The notes under the pieces are model-generated. The model worked only from the letters and a program-made list of their open reading frames with translations. It was not told the DNA's origin and made no database searches. Positions 11,571-19,736 of a DNA stretch of 64,000 nt are shown piece by piece. Numbering within the stretch: position 1 is the first letter of the stretch; each line of letters opens with the position of its first letter. The position numbers were made by a program, and so were the translations under genes. The DNA lies in NCBI GenBank assembly GCA_022842065.1, contig JALHQH010000048.1, positions 28,565 through 92,564 of the forward strand. Direction: 5' to 3'. Origin of the DNA: Caldilineaceae bacterium (GTDB lineage: Bacteria; Chloroflexota; Anaerolineae; Caldilineales; Caldilineaceae).

Positions 11571-11620
11571 AGAAAGTAAAGCGCCCGTAACCACCAAGGT
11601 TACGGGCGTTTTTACTTTCT
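11571..11620. terminator. Strong bidirectional terminator after the GNAT-MBL gene
   Basis: CGCCCGTAACC (11582-11592) pairs with GGTTACGGGCG (11598-11608) around a 5-nt loop and is followed by TTTTT. The flanks AGAAAGTAAA and TTTACTTTCT also pair, so a U-run follows the stem on both strands. Confidence 0.9.
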
Positions 11621-11804
11621 GTCCTTCGCTACTAGTGGGCTGGGTACTAGGGAAAGTCCAGCCTACCCTTTTTCGTTTTTATCGCTATGGTGAGTTGGCT
11701 CTGGCGTTGAGTCAACTATTATTCAATTGTTGACGGGCGGCGGGATGAGCCCACAATCGTGGCGCACGACTAATTGAGCGCGCCGTCACGATTGGGCGGT
11801 GATC
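11621..11804. other. Non-coding gap between convergent genes
   Basis: I see no gene or strong structure beyond the terminator to its left. It contains the 3' end of the 70-aa gene's transcript. Confidence 0.35.
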
Positions 11805-12017
11805 CTAGCCCAGGTCAAGGCGCATTTCAGTGCGCTGTTTCAGGCGGGCACCGGCGTCGATCAGCCAGTTGCTCAGATTGAGCAAAAGCTGGTCGGTCAC
11901 CGGGGCAACCCCATTTTGACGGCGGACACGGGCCGCCAGTCGTTCTGCTTCCGCTTCGCGCAGCATCTCATCATAACGGACGCGCGAAAGGTGATGAATT
12001 GACATATCGATTGACAT
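11805..12017 (-). CDS. Small helical protein of unknown function (70 aa)
   Basis: 70 aa beginning MSIDMSIHHLSRVRYDEMLR and ending RTEMRLDLG. AGGAG lies 7 nt upstream of ATG 12017, strong support for a real gene. The protein is charged and mostly helical (EAEAERLAARVRRQNG), with no signal or membrane segment. It is not a family I recognise. It is preceded by a structured 5' region and transcribed alone. Confidence 0.6.
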   Translation of the reverse strand: MSIDMSIHHLSRVRYDEMLREAEAERLAARVRRQNGVAPVTDQLLLNLSNWLIDAGARLKQRTEMRLDLG

Positions 12018-12357
12018 AATTTTCTCCTGTCTCGCCAGAACGAAAGGCCGGCAGCATGGGCATTACCCATGAAGGGCCGGCATTCTTCATTTCCGACGAG
12101 TCATCCTACATGCACTGCTCTCTCAGCAGTACGGCGAGTAAAGTGTGACTTCATGGCGCTGCGGCGGAAACCAGCGCCTTCCCGTCACTGACAACGTTCC
12201 GCCAGTGCCTGAGTATAATGCAACCGGTTGCAGCCTGGTTACAAAATGGGGTCATCGCCACGCAGATCAGGAGATTGGGAACAATAATACTTAAGCCCGA
12301 CGGCGAATTGTTGAATAATTTGCACCTCTATCATTCATATTCAATTGCGGAGGAACG
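12018..12357. other. Structured non-coding region between two divergent small genes
   Basis: 340 bp with several hairpins. CATGGG/CCCATG is nested inside GCCGGC/GCCGGC at about 12047-12080; ACTGCT/AGCAGT lies near 12114-12131; and GCGCTG/CAGCGC lies near 12159-12176. A TATAAT at 12215-12220 could be the -10 of the plus-strand gene. It reads as the 5' leader of the 70-aa gene (minus) plus the promoter of the 83-aa gene (plus). I could not match it to a known riboswitch. Confidence 0.4.
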
Positions 12358-12609
12358 ATGGCTAAGTTATTTGTAAAAGAGACGGGAACAGAGCTGCCGG
12401 TGACCAACGATCAGATCCAGTTTTTGATTGATCACCTGGAAGAGGAAAGTTACGATGACCAGGATTATTATCTTAACGGGCCCATGGTTGATCTACTGGA
12501 GCAGAAAGGGGCTGATGTCGAGTTGGTGCGCCTCTTACGCAGCGCCATCGGCACCCGTGATGGCATTGATGTGATTTGGCAAGGGCGCGCCCCGGCCGAG
12601 GCTACATGA
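12358..12609 (+). CDS. Conserved small acidic protein (83 aa)
   Basis: 83 aa, MAKLFVKETGTELPVTNDQI, with an acidic centre (LEEESYDDQDYYLN) and the C-terminal stretch ELVRLLRSAIGTRDGID. GGAGG lies 5 nt upstream of the ATG. The sequence resembles a small conserved family of Chloroflexi and cyanobacteria that is often labelled, without experimental basis, as galactosyldiacylglycerol-synthase-related; 83 aa is far too short for such an enzyme. Function unknown. Confidence 0.7.
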   Translation: MAKLFVKETGTELPVTNDQIQFLIDHLEEESYDDQDYYLNGPMVDLLEQKGADVELVRLLRSAIGTRDGIDVIWQGRAPAEAT

Positions 12610-12618
12610 ACACGAATA

Positions 12619-12868
12619 AGGTGAAAGGGTGACCAGGTGAAAGGGTGACCAGGTGAAAGGGTGACCAGGTGAAAGGGTGACCAGGTGAAAGGGTGACCAG
12701 GTGAAAGGGTGACCAGGTGAAAGGGTGAAAGGGTGACCAGGTGAAAGGGTGAAAGGGTGACAAGGTGAAAGGGTGAAAGGGTGACAAGGTGAAAGGGTGA
12801 AAGGGTGACAAGGTGAAAGGGTGAAAGGGTGACCAGGTGACTTCGAAGTCACCTGGTCACCCTTTCAC
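12619..12868. repeat. GTGAAAGG/GTGACCAG tandem repeat ending in a 48-bp perfect palindrome
   Basis: About 200 bp of 7- to 9-bp units (GGTGAAAGG, GTGACCAG, GTGACAAG) in varying order, partly with a 16-bp period. It ends at 12821-12868 in a perfect 48-bp palindrome centred on TTCGAA, with 24-bp arms. It separates the convergent 83-aa gene and E2 gene, and the cruciform could terminate both. Confidence 0.9.
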
Positions 12869-12872
12869 TACA

Positions 12873-14456
12873 TTACTGCCAATTTTCCAAGCTCTTCTTG
12901 ATCGCCACGCAGAAGGCATCGGCGGTGGCACCATCCAGGACGCGATGGTCAAAGGTAAGGGCCAGCGTCATCATGGGCTTGAAGGTGAGGTAATCACCCA
13001 GGTTAGCCTCTAACGGGCTGCCATTGCTGACCACGACCGGACGCTTCTCAATCGTGCCGGTGCCGAGAATGCCGGCCTGGCCTTGGTGGATAATCGGCGT
13101 CTGGAAGACACTGCCGGAGGTACCATAGTTGGTGACCGTAAAGGTCCCCTCCTGCAAGTCCGGGCCAGTCAACTTGTTCGCACGCGCCTTATCAGCCAGG
13201 GCATTGACCTGACGTGCCAGCCCGATCAGATTCAGATCACCGGCATTTTTGATCACGGGGACGATCAGGCCGCCCAGACCATATTTATCGGCGGGCATGG
13301 AGGCGGCCATGCCGATGTTGTAGTAACGATAGATCACAATCCCGTCATCCGTCCACCGCGCGTTGGCGGCAGGCACTGCCTTCAACCCTTCAATCGTGGC
13401 GCCAATCAGATAGGCGGTGATGGTTAAGTTCACCCCTTGCGCGGCAAATTCACCTTTGTGGGCTTTGCGATGGTTGATGACCGCAGTCATATCCACATCG
13501 TGCCAGGTGGTGAGTTGGGGCGATGACTGTAAACTTTCAAAGGTATTCTTGGCGATCAGCTGGCGCATGCGGTTAGGCTTCACCAGTTCCTGACCGTTGC
13601 TTGGGGCGGCCGCGGCCGGTTGGGCCGGGGCGGGTGCCGCGGTTGACGACTTGTCTGGAGCCGGGGTAGCCGGTGCAGTTTCAGCCTGTGGGGCGGCAGC
13701 GGCTTCTTCATAACGGAAACCCTTGGGCGGCAGATATTGTTCGTCGGTGGCTGGCGCTTCGCCCCCATCCCGTTTGGCCACGGCGGCCATCACATCGTAA
13801 CGGGTCAAGGTACCCAGGGGACGGCCTTGGGCCACGTCACTCAGGGCGATATTGTAATCAGCCGCGACCCGCCGCACTTCCATCAGGGCAACGTTGGCCA
13901 CTTCCGCCGGCAGTTCGTCATCATCCGCTTCAGCGTTGGGAGCACTTGCCCGCGCCAGCACATCCTCTTTGGTGATCTGACCACCAGGGCCGGTTGGGCT
14001 AATGCCGCTGAGCGAGAGCCCTTTTTCGGCAGCCACGCGCTTAGCAACAGGGGTGGCTTTGACCCCCTCGTCACTTTCCGGGGCGGCTTTCGGCGCGGCT
14101 TCGTCCGCCCCATCAGCACTTTTCGGGACCGCCTTGGCGGCTGGTTCCCCTTCAGCGGTCGGCTCGGCCGCGGCTTTAGGGGCCGCATCATCCGTGCCAT
14201 TACTCTCTGCACTTTCACCTTCAGCCCCAATCACGGCGAGGACCTTACTCAGGCTGACGATCTCGCCTTCGCCGACATTGAGCTTTAAAATCTTGCCGGC
14301 AGCCGGGGCCGGCACTTCGGTATCAACCTTATCAGTGGCGATTTCCAGAATGACATCGCCCGCGCTGACTTCATCCCCGACTTTGACCAGCCAGCGGCTG
14401 ATCGTCGCATCTTCGACACCTTCCCCCAGATCGGGCATTTTCACTTCAGTTGCCAT
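12873..14456 (-). CDS. 2-oxoacid dehydrogenase complex E2 (dihydrolipoamide acyltransferase)
   Basis: 527 aa. The N-terminal lipoyl domain carries the lipoylated Lys43 in EIATDKVDTEV. After an Ala/Glu-rich linker come two peripheral-subunit-binding-like segments (ATPVAKRVAAEKGLSLSGI; then NVALMEVRRVAADYNIALSD), a second linker and the catalytic domain ending with DHRVLDG (His504, Asp508). It moves the acyl group from E1 to CoA. GAGGA precedes the ATG. It is third in the E1alpha-E1beta-E2 run. No E3 gene is in the window. Pyruvate, branched-chain or acetoin complexes cannot be separated from sequence alone. Confidence 0.93.
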   Translation of the reverse strand: MATEVKMPDLGEGVEDATISRWLVKVGDEVSAGDVILEIATDKVDTEVPAPAAGKILKLNVGEGEIVSLSKVLAVIGAEGESAESNGTDDAAPKAAAEPTAEGEPAAKAVPKSADGADEAAPKAAPESDEGVKATPVAKRVAAEKGLSLSGISPTGPGGQITKEDVLARASAPNAEADDDELPAEVANVALMEVRRVAADYNIALSDVAQGRPLGTLTRYDVMAAVAKRDGGEAPATDEQYLPPKGFRYEEAAAAPQAETAPATPAPDKSSTAAPAPAQPAAAAPSNGQELVKPNRMRQLIAKNTFESLQSSPQLTTWHDVDMTAVINHRKAHKGEFAAQGVNLTITAYLIGATIEGLKAVPAANARWTDDGIVIYRYYNIGMAASMPADKYGLGGLIVPVIKNAGDLNLIGLARQVNALADKARANKLTGPDLQEGTFTVTNYGTSGSVFQTPIIHQGQAGILGTGTIEKRPVVVSNGSPLEANLGDYLTFKPMMTLALTFDHRVLDGATADAFCVAIKKSLENWQ

Positions 14457-14488
14457 GCATTTCCTCGCTTTGTATGGGAGAGTAAGGT

Positions 14489-14595
14489 AGAGCGGTAAAT
14501 CAGTAAATCGGTATATCAGTCTATTGCTACCGATTTACCGCTCTACCGATTTACCGCTCTACCCGTCTACCGATTTACCGATTTACCGTTCTACC
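14489..14595. repeat. ATCGGTAA-family tandem repeat forming an inverted pair, E1beta-E2 gap
   Basis: Plus-strand GGTAAATC/GGTATATC units up to 14520 are mirrored by GATTTACC/CTACC units to 14595, so the region folds back on itself. It shares its unit with 11503-11567. It lies between co-directional genes and may set their relative expression. Confidence 0.8.
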
Positions 14596-15574
14596 GCATC
14601 ATCCGCAAGATGGCGGCGATCATATTATCTTTCCAGGGTAGAATCTCGGCCTCCAGCTCTTTGGAGACAGGGATCGAAACGGGGGCCATACCCAGGCGAC
14701 GGGCTGGTTGTTTGAGCAGATGGGGCGCTTCCTCGTAGATGCGCGCCACGATCTCGCCACCGATGCCACAGTTCGACTGTGACTCGTGAACGGCTAGCAA
14801 ACGCCCCGTCTTGGCGACCGAGGTGTAGACCGTCTCCATATCCAGAGGGACGATGCTCCGCAGATCGATCACTTCGAGCTCGATGCCATGTTTTTCAGAG
14901 AGCTCGTTCGCCGCTTCCAGGGCCTGCAACAGACAGTAGCTAAAGGTCACCAGCGTGAGATCGCTGCCTTCACGCTTGACATCGGCCTTGCCAATGGGCA
15001 CCACATAATTCTCGTTGGCATCAGGTAACTGCCCGCGCGTAAAATAGAGCATCTTGTGCTCTAGAAAGACGACGGGGTTGGGATCGCGAATCGCGGCGAC
15101 CAATAGCCCCTTGGCATCATAGGGGGTCGCAGGTGCCACAACTTTGATGCCGGGGAATTGGGCAAAGGTGCTGTCAACACATTGGCTGTGTTGGGAGCCA
15201 TAGCTCTTCCCACCACCATGTTGACCGCGAATCACCAACGGCACATTGACCACGCCGCCGGTCATATAATGCATTTTCGCCGCCTGATTAAAAATCTGGT
15301 CGGCACAGACCATAAAGAAGTCCATATACATCAGCTCGACCACGGGACGCAAGCCAACCATCGCCGCGCCAACCGCCATCCCCATAAAGCCTTGCTCGCT
15401 AATGGGAGTGTCGATTACCCGATTGGCCCCAAATTCCTCATATAGATTGCGGGTGACGCGGAAAAGGCCGCCATAGCGGCCCACATCCTCACCCATCATA
15501 AAGACGCTCTCATCACGCCGCATTTCGTCTTTAATTGCTTCATTTACTGCTTGAATATAAGTCGTCGTACGCAT
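14591..15574 (-). CDS. 2-oxoacid dehydrogenase E1 component, beta subunit
   Basis: 327 aa, a normal length for E1beta. N-terminal pyrimidine-binding half: [35 protein letters not shown]. The C-terminal transketolase-C half contains [21 protein letters not shown] sequence ([16 protein letters not shown]). With E1alpha it forms the thiamine-diphosphate decarboxylase that loads E2. Its last codons run into the tandem repeat. The start ATG has a distant GAGGA, 13 nt away. Confidence 0.93.
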   Translation of the reverse strand: MRTTTYIQAVNEAIKDEMRRDESVFMMGEDVGRYGGLFRVTRNLYEEFGANRVIDTPISEQGFMGMAVGAAMVGLRPVVELMYMDFFMVCADQIFNQAAKMHYMTGGVVNVPLVIRGQHGGGKSYGSQHSQCVDSTFAQFPGIKVVAPATPYDAKGLLVAAIRDPNPVVFLEHKMLYFTRGQLPDANENYVVPIGKADVKREGSDLTLVTFSYCLLQALEAANELSEKHGIELEVIDLRSIVPLDMETVYTSVAKTGRLLAVHESQSNCGIGGEIVARIYEEAPHLLKQPARRLGMAPVSIPVSKELEAEILPWKDNMIAAILRMMR

Positions 15575-15638
15575 TTATATAAAATTTCCTCGATTGAAAT
15601 GTTGTGCTGCTAGCCAGGATAGTTGATGACCGTCCCAC

Positions 15639-16727
15639 TTACACCGCATAGACATCCGTATAAGCTTCAGCACGATCCGGCCAGGCGCTGGTTTGCGCAA
15701 ATTCGACCGCTTCTTCGATATCGCCATCAACATCGGATTCGATACTGCTGAGGGTGGCCGCTTCTACCCCGCGTTCGAGTAGGCGGTTGCGCAGCACATT
15801 GATCGGCTCGTACTCCCGCTGCATCTCAATCTCTGCCTTATCGCGATAGGTCTCTAGATCGCCGGACATGTGGCCGGCGAGGCGATAGGTAATACCTTCA
15901 ATAAAGGTGGGGCCTTCGCCCTTACGGGCGCGCGCCGCCGCGTCACTGACGGCCTGATAAACGACTTCAACATCATTGCCATTGATCTGCACGGCGTGCA
16001 TGCCATAGGCTTCGGCAAATTTATACAGATGTTCCACCGACGAGGTCCGGCTGATCGGGGTCATCTCGGAATAACGGTTATTTTCACAGTAGAAGATCAC
16101 GGGCAGCGACCACTTCTGCGCCATGTTAAAGGTTTCGTGCATCAACCCCTGATAAATTGCGCCATCGCCAAAAAAGGTGATCGCGATCCGATCTTCGCCA
16201 CGGATTTTGCTCGCCAACGCCATGCCAGCCGCCTGGGGCACCTGGGCACCGACAATGCCATTGGCTCCCATCAACCCAAGGGATGGATCGATAAAGTGCA
16301 TGGAACCACCTTTGCCCTTGGCAAAACCGGTGGCCTTGCCCAACACTTCGGCAATAGCGCGGCCGGCATTCATCCCACGGGCCAACGAATGATGGTGACC
16401 GCGGTAGGTGCAGGTGAGGTAGTCATCCGGGCGCAAAGCCGCGGCTGTACCAACGGCATTGGCTTCGTGCCCAATGGCGGTATGCATGGCCCCCCCAATT
16501 TTGCCTGATTCTGCCAATTGGAGCAGCGACTCCTCGACGCGACGGATCAAAACCATGGTGCGGTAGAGGTCGGTGAGTTTATCCGTTGGAATTAATTCGG
16601 TGGCGGCACCTTCCCCCTTCTCAGCACTAGCGTGGCCATTGACACGGCCATGCAGGGCTTCGGTTGGGGGGACGCTGGCGTCCATTGAAATGATTCTGGC
16701 AGTTTCAACTGCGGCAGATGTGGTCAT
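15639..16727 (-). CDS. 2-oxoacid dehydrogenase E1 component, alpha subunit
   Basis: 362 aa. Thiamine-diphosphate motif [17 protein letters not shown] ending in CENN is intact. The phosphorylation-loop-like [12 protein letters not shown] and GKGGSMHF segments are as in PdhA and AcoA proteins. An extra ~45-residue Ala/Glu-rich N-terminus precedes [23 protein letters not shown] lies 10 nt upstream of ATG. It is first in the dehydrogenase operon and divergent from the ferredoxin-dependent oxidoreductase genes. The PdhA versus AcoA call is left open. Confidence 0.92.
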   Translation of the reverse strand: MTTSAAVETARIISMDASVPPTEALHGRVNGHASAEKGEGAATELIPTDKLTDLYRTMVLIRRVEESLLQLAESGKIGGAMHTAIGHEANAVGTAAALRPDDYLTCTYRGHHHSLARGMNAGRAIAEVLGKATGFAKGKGGSMHFIDPSLGLMGANGIVGAQVPQAAGMALASKIRGEDRIAITFFGDGAIYQGLMHETFNMAQKWSLPVIFYCENNRYSEMTPISRTSSVEHLYKFAEAYGMHAVQINGNDVEVVYQAVSDAAARARKGEGPTFIEGITYRLAGHMSGDLETYRDKAEIEMQREYEPINVLRNRLLERGVEAATLSSIESDVDGDIEEAVEFAQTSAWPDRAEAYTDVYAV

Positions 16728-17199
16728 GAAAAAACTTCTCCTCCTATACTTACGCTGCTCTTTTTGTGAATATACTGTTTGAAAAGGGTAACTTCATCTC
16801 TCTCCAATAAAGTTACCAACTGCGTTTGCAAACAGTTCCCATTGTACGCTGACGACAGATCCTGAGTGAGACTTTTGCTTTTTGGCCAAAGCCAGTATAA
16901 TTGTCTGTATTGTCTTTTCCAATTTCACCCGATATCCGACAAAGTGTACAAATTACTCTTACTATAGAAAGAACGTCGTTACCATAAGCGTAAATACATT
17001 GTTATCCGAGCGTTGCCGTTGCGTAAGAAGGGATCTCCCCATTAATCCGGCAAATTAAGCGCTCAGTGCTGAATCTATGCCCACAGGAAGTTATTTAATG
17101 GTAGTTTACACATTTTCGGGTGGTTAATCGCTAACTCAGTTTTTACGGTGAAATTTTCAACTTGCGTACGTTTTTTGCATTCAGCTGGAGGTGCTGATC
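16728..17199. promoter_or_regulatory. Divergent control region between E1alpha and the POR genes
   Basis: 472 bp with no gene. On the plus strand TATAAT (16897-16902) lies 17 bp from a weak TTTTGC. The spacer includes the palindrome TTTGGCCAAA, a possible operator. This promoter would leave a 5' leader of about 290 nt before the POR start. On the minus side only the strong E1alpha ribosome site is clear. Confidence 0.4.
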
Positions 17200-19587
17200 A
17201 TGAGTGATACCGGCAATGGTTCGACCGTTCGCTATCCTGGCATTCCAACGACAGCGGACGGCAGCGGCACGGTGAGCTGGGTGGAGACACATATCACCCA
17301 GGGCGCTTGTGCCTACCCCATTACCTCGTCAACGGTAATGGGTTCCAACTATGCGCAGGCCGTCGCCAACGGCCAGACCAATTTGTGGGGCGAAAAGCTC
17401 ATCTTTATGGAGCCAGAGAGCGAGCACTCTTCCGCCTCCGCGGCCGAAGGGTTCGCCGTTGCCGGTGGGCGCGTCACCAACTTTACCTCCGGCCAGGGGC
17501 TGATCCTGATGAAGGAAGTGCTCTATGTCATTTCCGGCAAACGGTTGCCCGCGGTCTTTCACATTGGCGCCCGGGCGTTGACCAGCCAGGGGCTCAACGT
17601 CCACGCCGGCCACGATGATATTATGGGCGTCGCCGATGTGGGTTGGGGGATGATTATTGGCAAGAATGCGCAGGCGGCCGGTGATTTGGCCTTGATTGCG
17701 CGACGCGCGGCGGAGGATACCCAGACCCCTTTCCTCAACTGCCAAGACGGCTTTCTCACCACCCACACGATTGAAAATGTGGTGCTGCCCGAGCCGGAGT
17801 TGATGAAGGAATTTGTGGGCAACCCGAACCAAAAGCTCACCAACCTGATGAACCCCAAGATCCCGATGATGTCCGGCGTGGTGCAGAACCAGGACAGCTA
17901 CATGAAGGGCAAGATCGCCCAGCGCTACTTCTACGACCGCGTCAAGCCGATCCTCAAGTCGGTGATGAACGAATATTATGAATTGACCGGCCGTCGCTAT
18001 GATCTGGTCGAGTCGTATAAGATGAGTGACGCTGACTATGCGATTGTCTGCATGGGCGGTATGGCCGAAACGGCCGAAGTGACCTGCGACTACATGCGCG
18101 AAGAGATGGGTTTGAAGGTCGGCGTGGTCCACGTCACCAGCTTCCGCCCCTTCCCTGGCCCCGAAATTGTCGAGGCCTTGCGCAATGTCAAAGCCATGGC
18201 CGTGGTCGAACGGCTCGATGTGCCGCTGGGCCAGAGCAACCCCCTCACCGCCGAGATCAAGGCCGCTTTTGCCGACGCCTTGATCGGCACGCCAGAGTAT
18301 CCACGTGTCCACCGCATGCCGGTGATCTACAGTGGCTCCGCCGGGTTGGGTAGCCGCGATGTGCGTCCGGGTGATTTTATTGCCATTGTCAAGAATATGA
18401 TGGATGAAGGGGCCCGCTACTTTACCGTCGGCATCACCCACCCATTGGCGCTGGACAGCAGCTATGATCCTGATGTGCGCCCGCCTGGCTCTTTCTCCAT
18501 GCGTGGTCACTCGGTCGGTGGTTATGGTTCCGTCACCACCAACAAGGTCATCGCCACCATTGTCGGCGACCTCTTTGACCTTTATGTACAGGCATACCCC
18601 AAGTATGGTTCGGAAAAGAAGGGGTTGCCCACCACCTATTATATGACCGCCTCCGAGGCGCCGATTCGCACCCACTCCGAGATGAACTTTGTCGAATTTG
18701 TGCCGCTCAATGATGTTAACGCCTTTAACACGAGCAATCCACTCAAGGGCTTGCAACCAGGCGGCACCGTCTTTATGCAGGCCAGCCACACCGATCCAGC
18801 CCAAGCCTGGAGCCAGATTCCAGCCTATGCGCGGCGTATCATCCGCGAGAAAAAGCTACGCGCCCTCTACCTCGATGCCGCCGCGATTGCGCGCGAAGTC
18901 GCCTCGGTGCCGGATTTGCAGGTGCGTATGCAGGGCATTGTCTTGCTGGGCGTCTTCCTCAAATCGACCCCCTTCCTGGAACGCCGGCATATTGATCAGG
19001 AGACGTTGATGGCCGGGGTCGAAAAGAGCCTGCGCAAATATTTTGGCAAACGCAGTGAACAGGTTGTCCAAGACAATCTCACCTGTGTGCGCCGAGGCTT
19101 TGCCGAGGTGCAGGAGATCCCCCAAAGCATCATTGACCAGGATGCACCGGCGGTCAAGCAGCTGGGGACCCACACCGTCAACGATATCATGCATCATGGT
19201 GTGATCGCCTGTCGCCCCACCACCCCCTTGGCCAAGCTGGCCAAGGCGATGGATGAGCAACATGTCGGCGCGATTGTCGTGGTTGACAACGATGGCAACC
19301 TGCAAGGGTTGGTCAGCAGCACCGATATCTTACGGGCACGTGCCGCCAATGGCAACAAGAATGGTAACGGCAACGGCAATGGCCATCAGTATTGGGCCGA
19401 TCTCGAATCCTCACAGGTGATGACCCAGAATGTGATTACTGCCACGCCCACTGAATCGCTCAGCGACGCGATGCAGAAGCTGGTGACCAATCGCATTCAT
19501 CGGCTGGTCGTCGTCGAACAGGAAAACGGTCACAAACGCCCCGTCGGTATGGTCTCGGCGATGGACTTGACGCGGGTTGCGGCGTGA
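17200..19587 (+). CDS. Pyruvate:ferredoxin oxidoreductase, alpha/gamma half, with C-terminal CBS pair
   Basis: 795 aa from ATG 17200, chosen because GGAGG lies 8 nt upstream; an in-frame GTG at 17191 overlaps that site. It corresponds to domains I-III of NifJ-type enzymes: POR_N (ITQGACAYPITSSTVMGSNY, HAGHDDIMGVADVGW), transketolase-C-like domain (MGGMAETAEVTCDYMREEMG, VERLDVPLGQSNPL) and the gamma domain (YYMTASEAPIRTHSEMNF ... RYFTVGITHPLALD). Residues 660-795 are two CBS motifs (VNDIMHHGVIACRPTTPLAK; VMTQNVITATPTESLSDAM) joined by an Asn/Gly linker. The enzyme decarboxylates pyruvate to acetyl-CoA and reduces ferredoxin. CBS pairs usually bind adenine nucleotides, so energy-state control is a fair inference. 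Confidence 0.9.
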   Translation: MSDTGNGSTVRYPGIPTTADGSGTVSWVETHITQGACAYPITSSTVMGSNYAQAVANGQTNLWGEKLIFMEPESEHSSASAAEGFAVAGGRVTNFTSGQGLILMKEVLYVISGKRLPAVFHIGARALTSQGLNVHAGHDDIMGVADVGWGMIIGKNAQAAGDLALIARRAAEDTQTPFLNCQDGFLTTHTIENVVLPEPELMKEFVGNPNQKLTNLMNPKIPMMSGVVQNQDSYMKGKIAQRYFYDRVKPILKSVMNEYYELTGRRYDLVESYKMSDADYAIVCMGGMAETAEVTCDYMREEMGLKVGVVHVTSFRPFPGPEIVEALRNVKAMAVVERLDVPLGQSNPLTAEIKAAFADALIGTPEYPRVHRMPVIYSGSAGLGSRDVRPGDFIAIVKNMMDEGARYFTVGITHPLALDSSYDPDVRPPGSFSMRGHSVGGYGSVTTNKVIATIVGDLFDLYVQAYPKYGSEKKGLPTTYYMTASEAPIRTHSEMNFVEFVPLNDVNAFNTSNPLKGLQPGGTVFMQASHTDPAQAWSQIPAYARRIIREKKLRALYLDAAAIAREVASVPDLQVRMQGIVLLGVFLKSTPFLERRHIDQETLMAGVEKSLRKYFGKRSEQVVQDNLTCVRRGFAEVQEIPQSIIDQDAPAVKQLGTHTVNDIMHHGVIACRPTTPLAKLAKAMDEQHVGAIVVVDNDGNLQGLVSSTDILRARAANGNKNGNGNGNGHQYWADLESSQVMTQNVITATPTESLSDAMQKLVTNRIHRLVVVEQENGHKRPVGMVSAMDLTRVAA

Positions 19588-19593
19588 GGAGGG

Positions 19594-19682
19594 GATGACA
19601 AGGTGACAAGGTGACAAGGTGAGTTCGTTTACCCACTTCACCTTGTCACCCGGTCACCTTGTCACCCAGTCAACTTGTCATC
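19594..19682. repeat. GTGACAAG tandem repeat folding into a hairpin, POR gene junction
   Basis: GTGACAAG units are followed by their complements (CACCTTGT, CACCCGGT), giving a long imperfect stem between the two POR genes. It is of the same style as 12619-12868. Confidence 0.8.
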
Positions 19683-19736
19683 CGGTCGTAGCGCGGCAGT
19701 AAATTGGTATATCCCTACTAAAGAGGAGAGCTTACA

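Noticed and set aside
12090..12110. Hammerhead-ribozyme-like core (GATGACTC ... GGAAA on the minus strand)
   Set aside because: The invariant CUGAUGA and GAAAC positions are not met and the three stems cannot be drawn.
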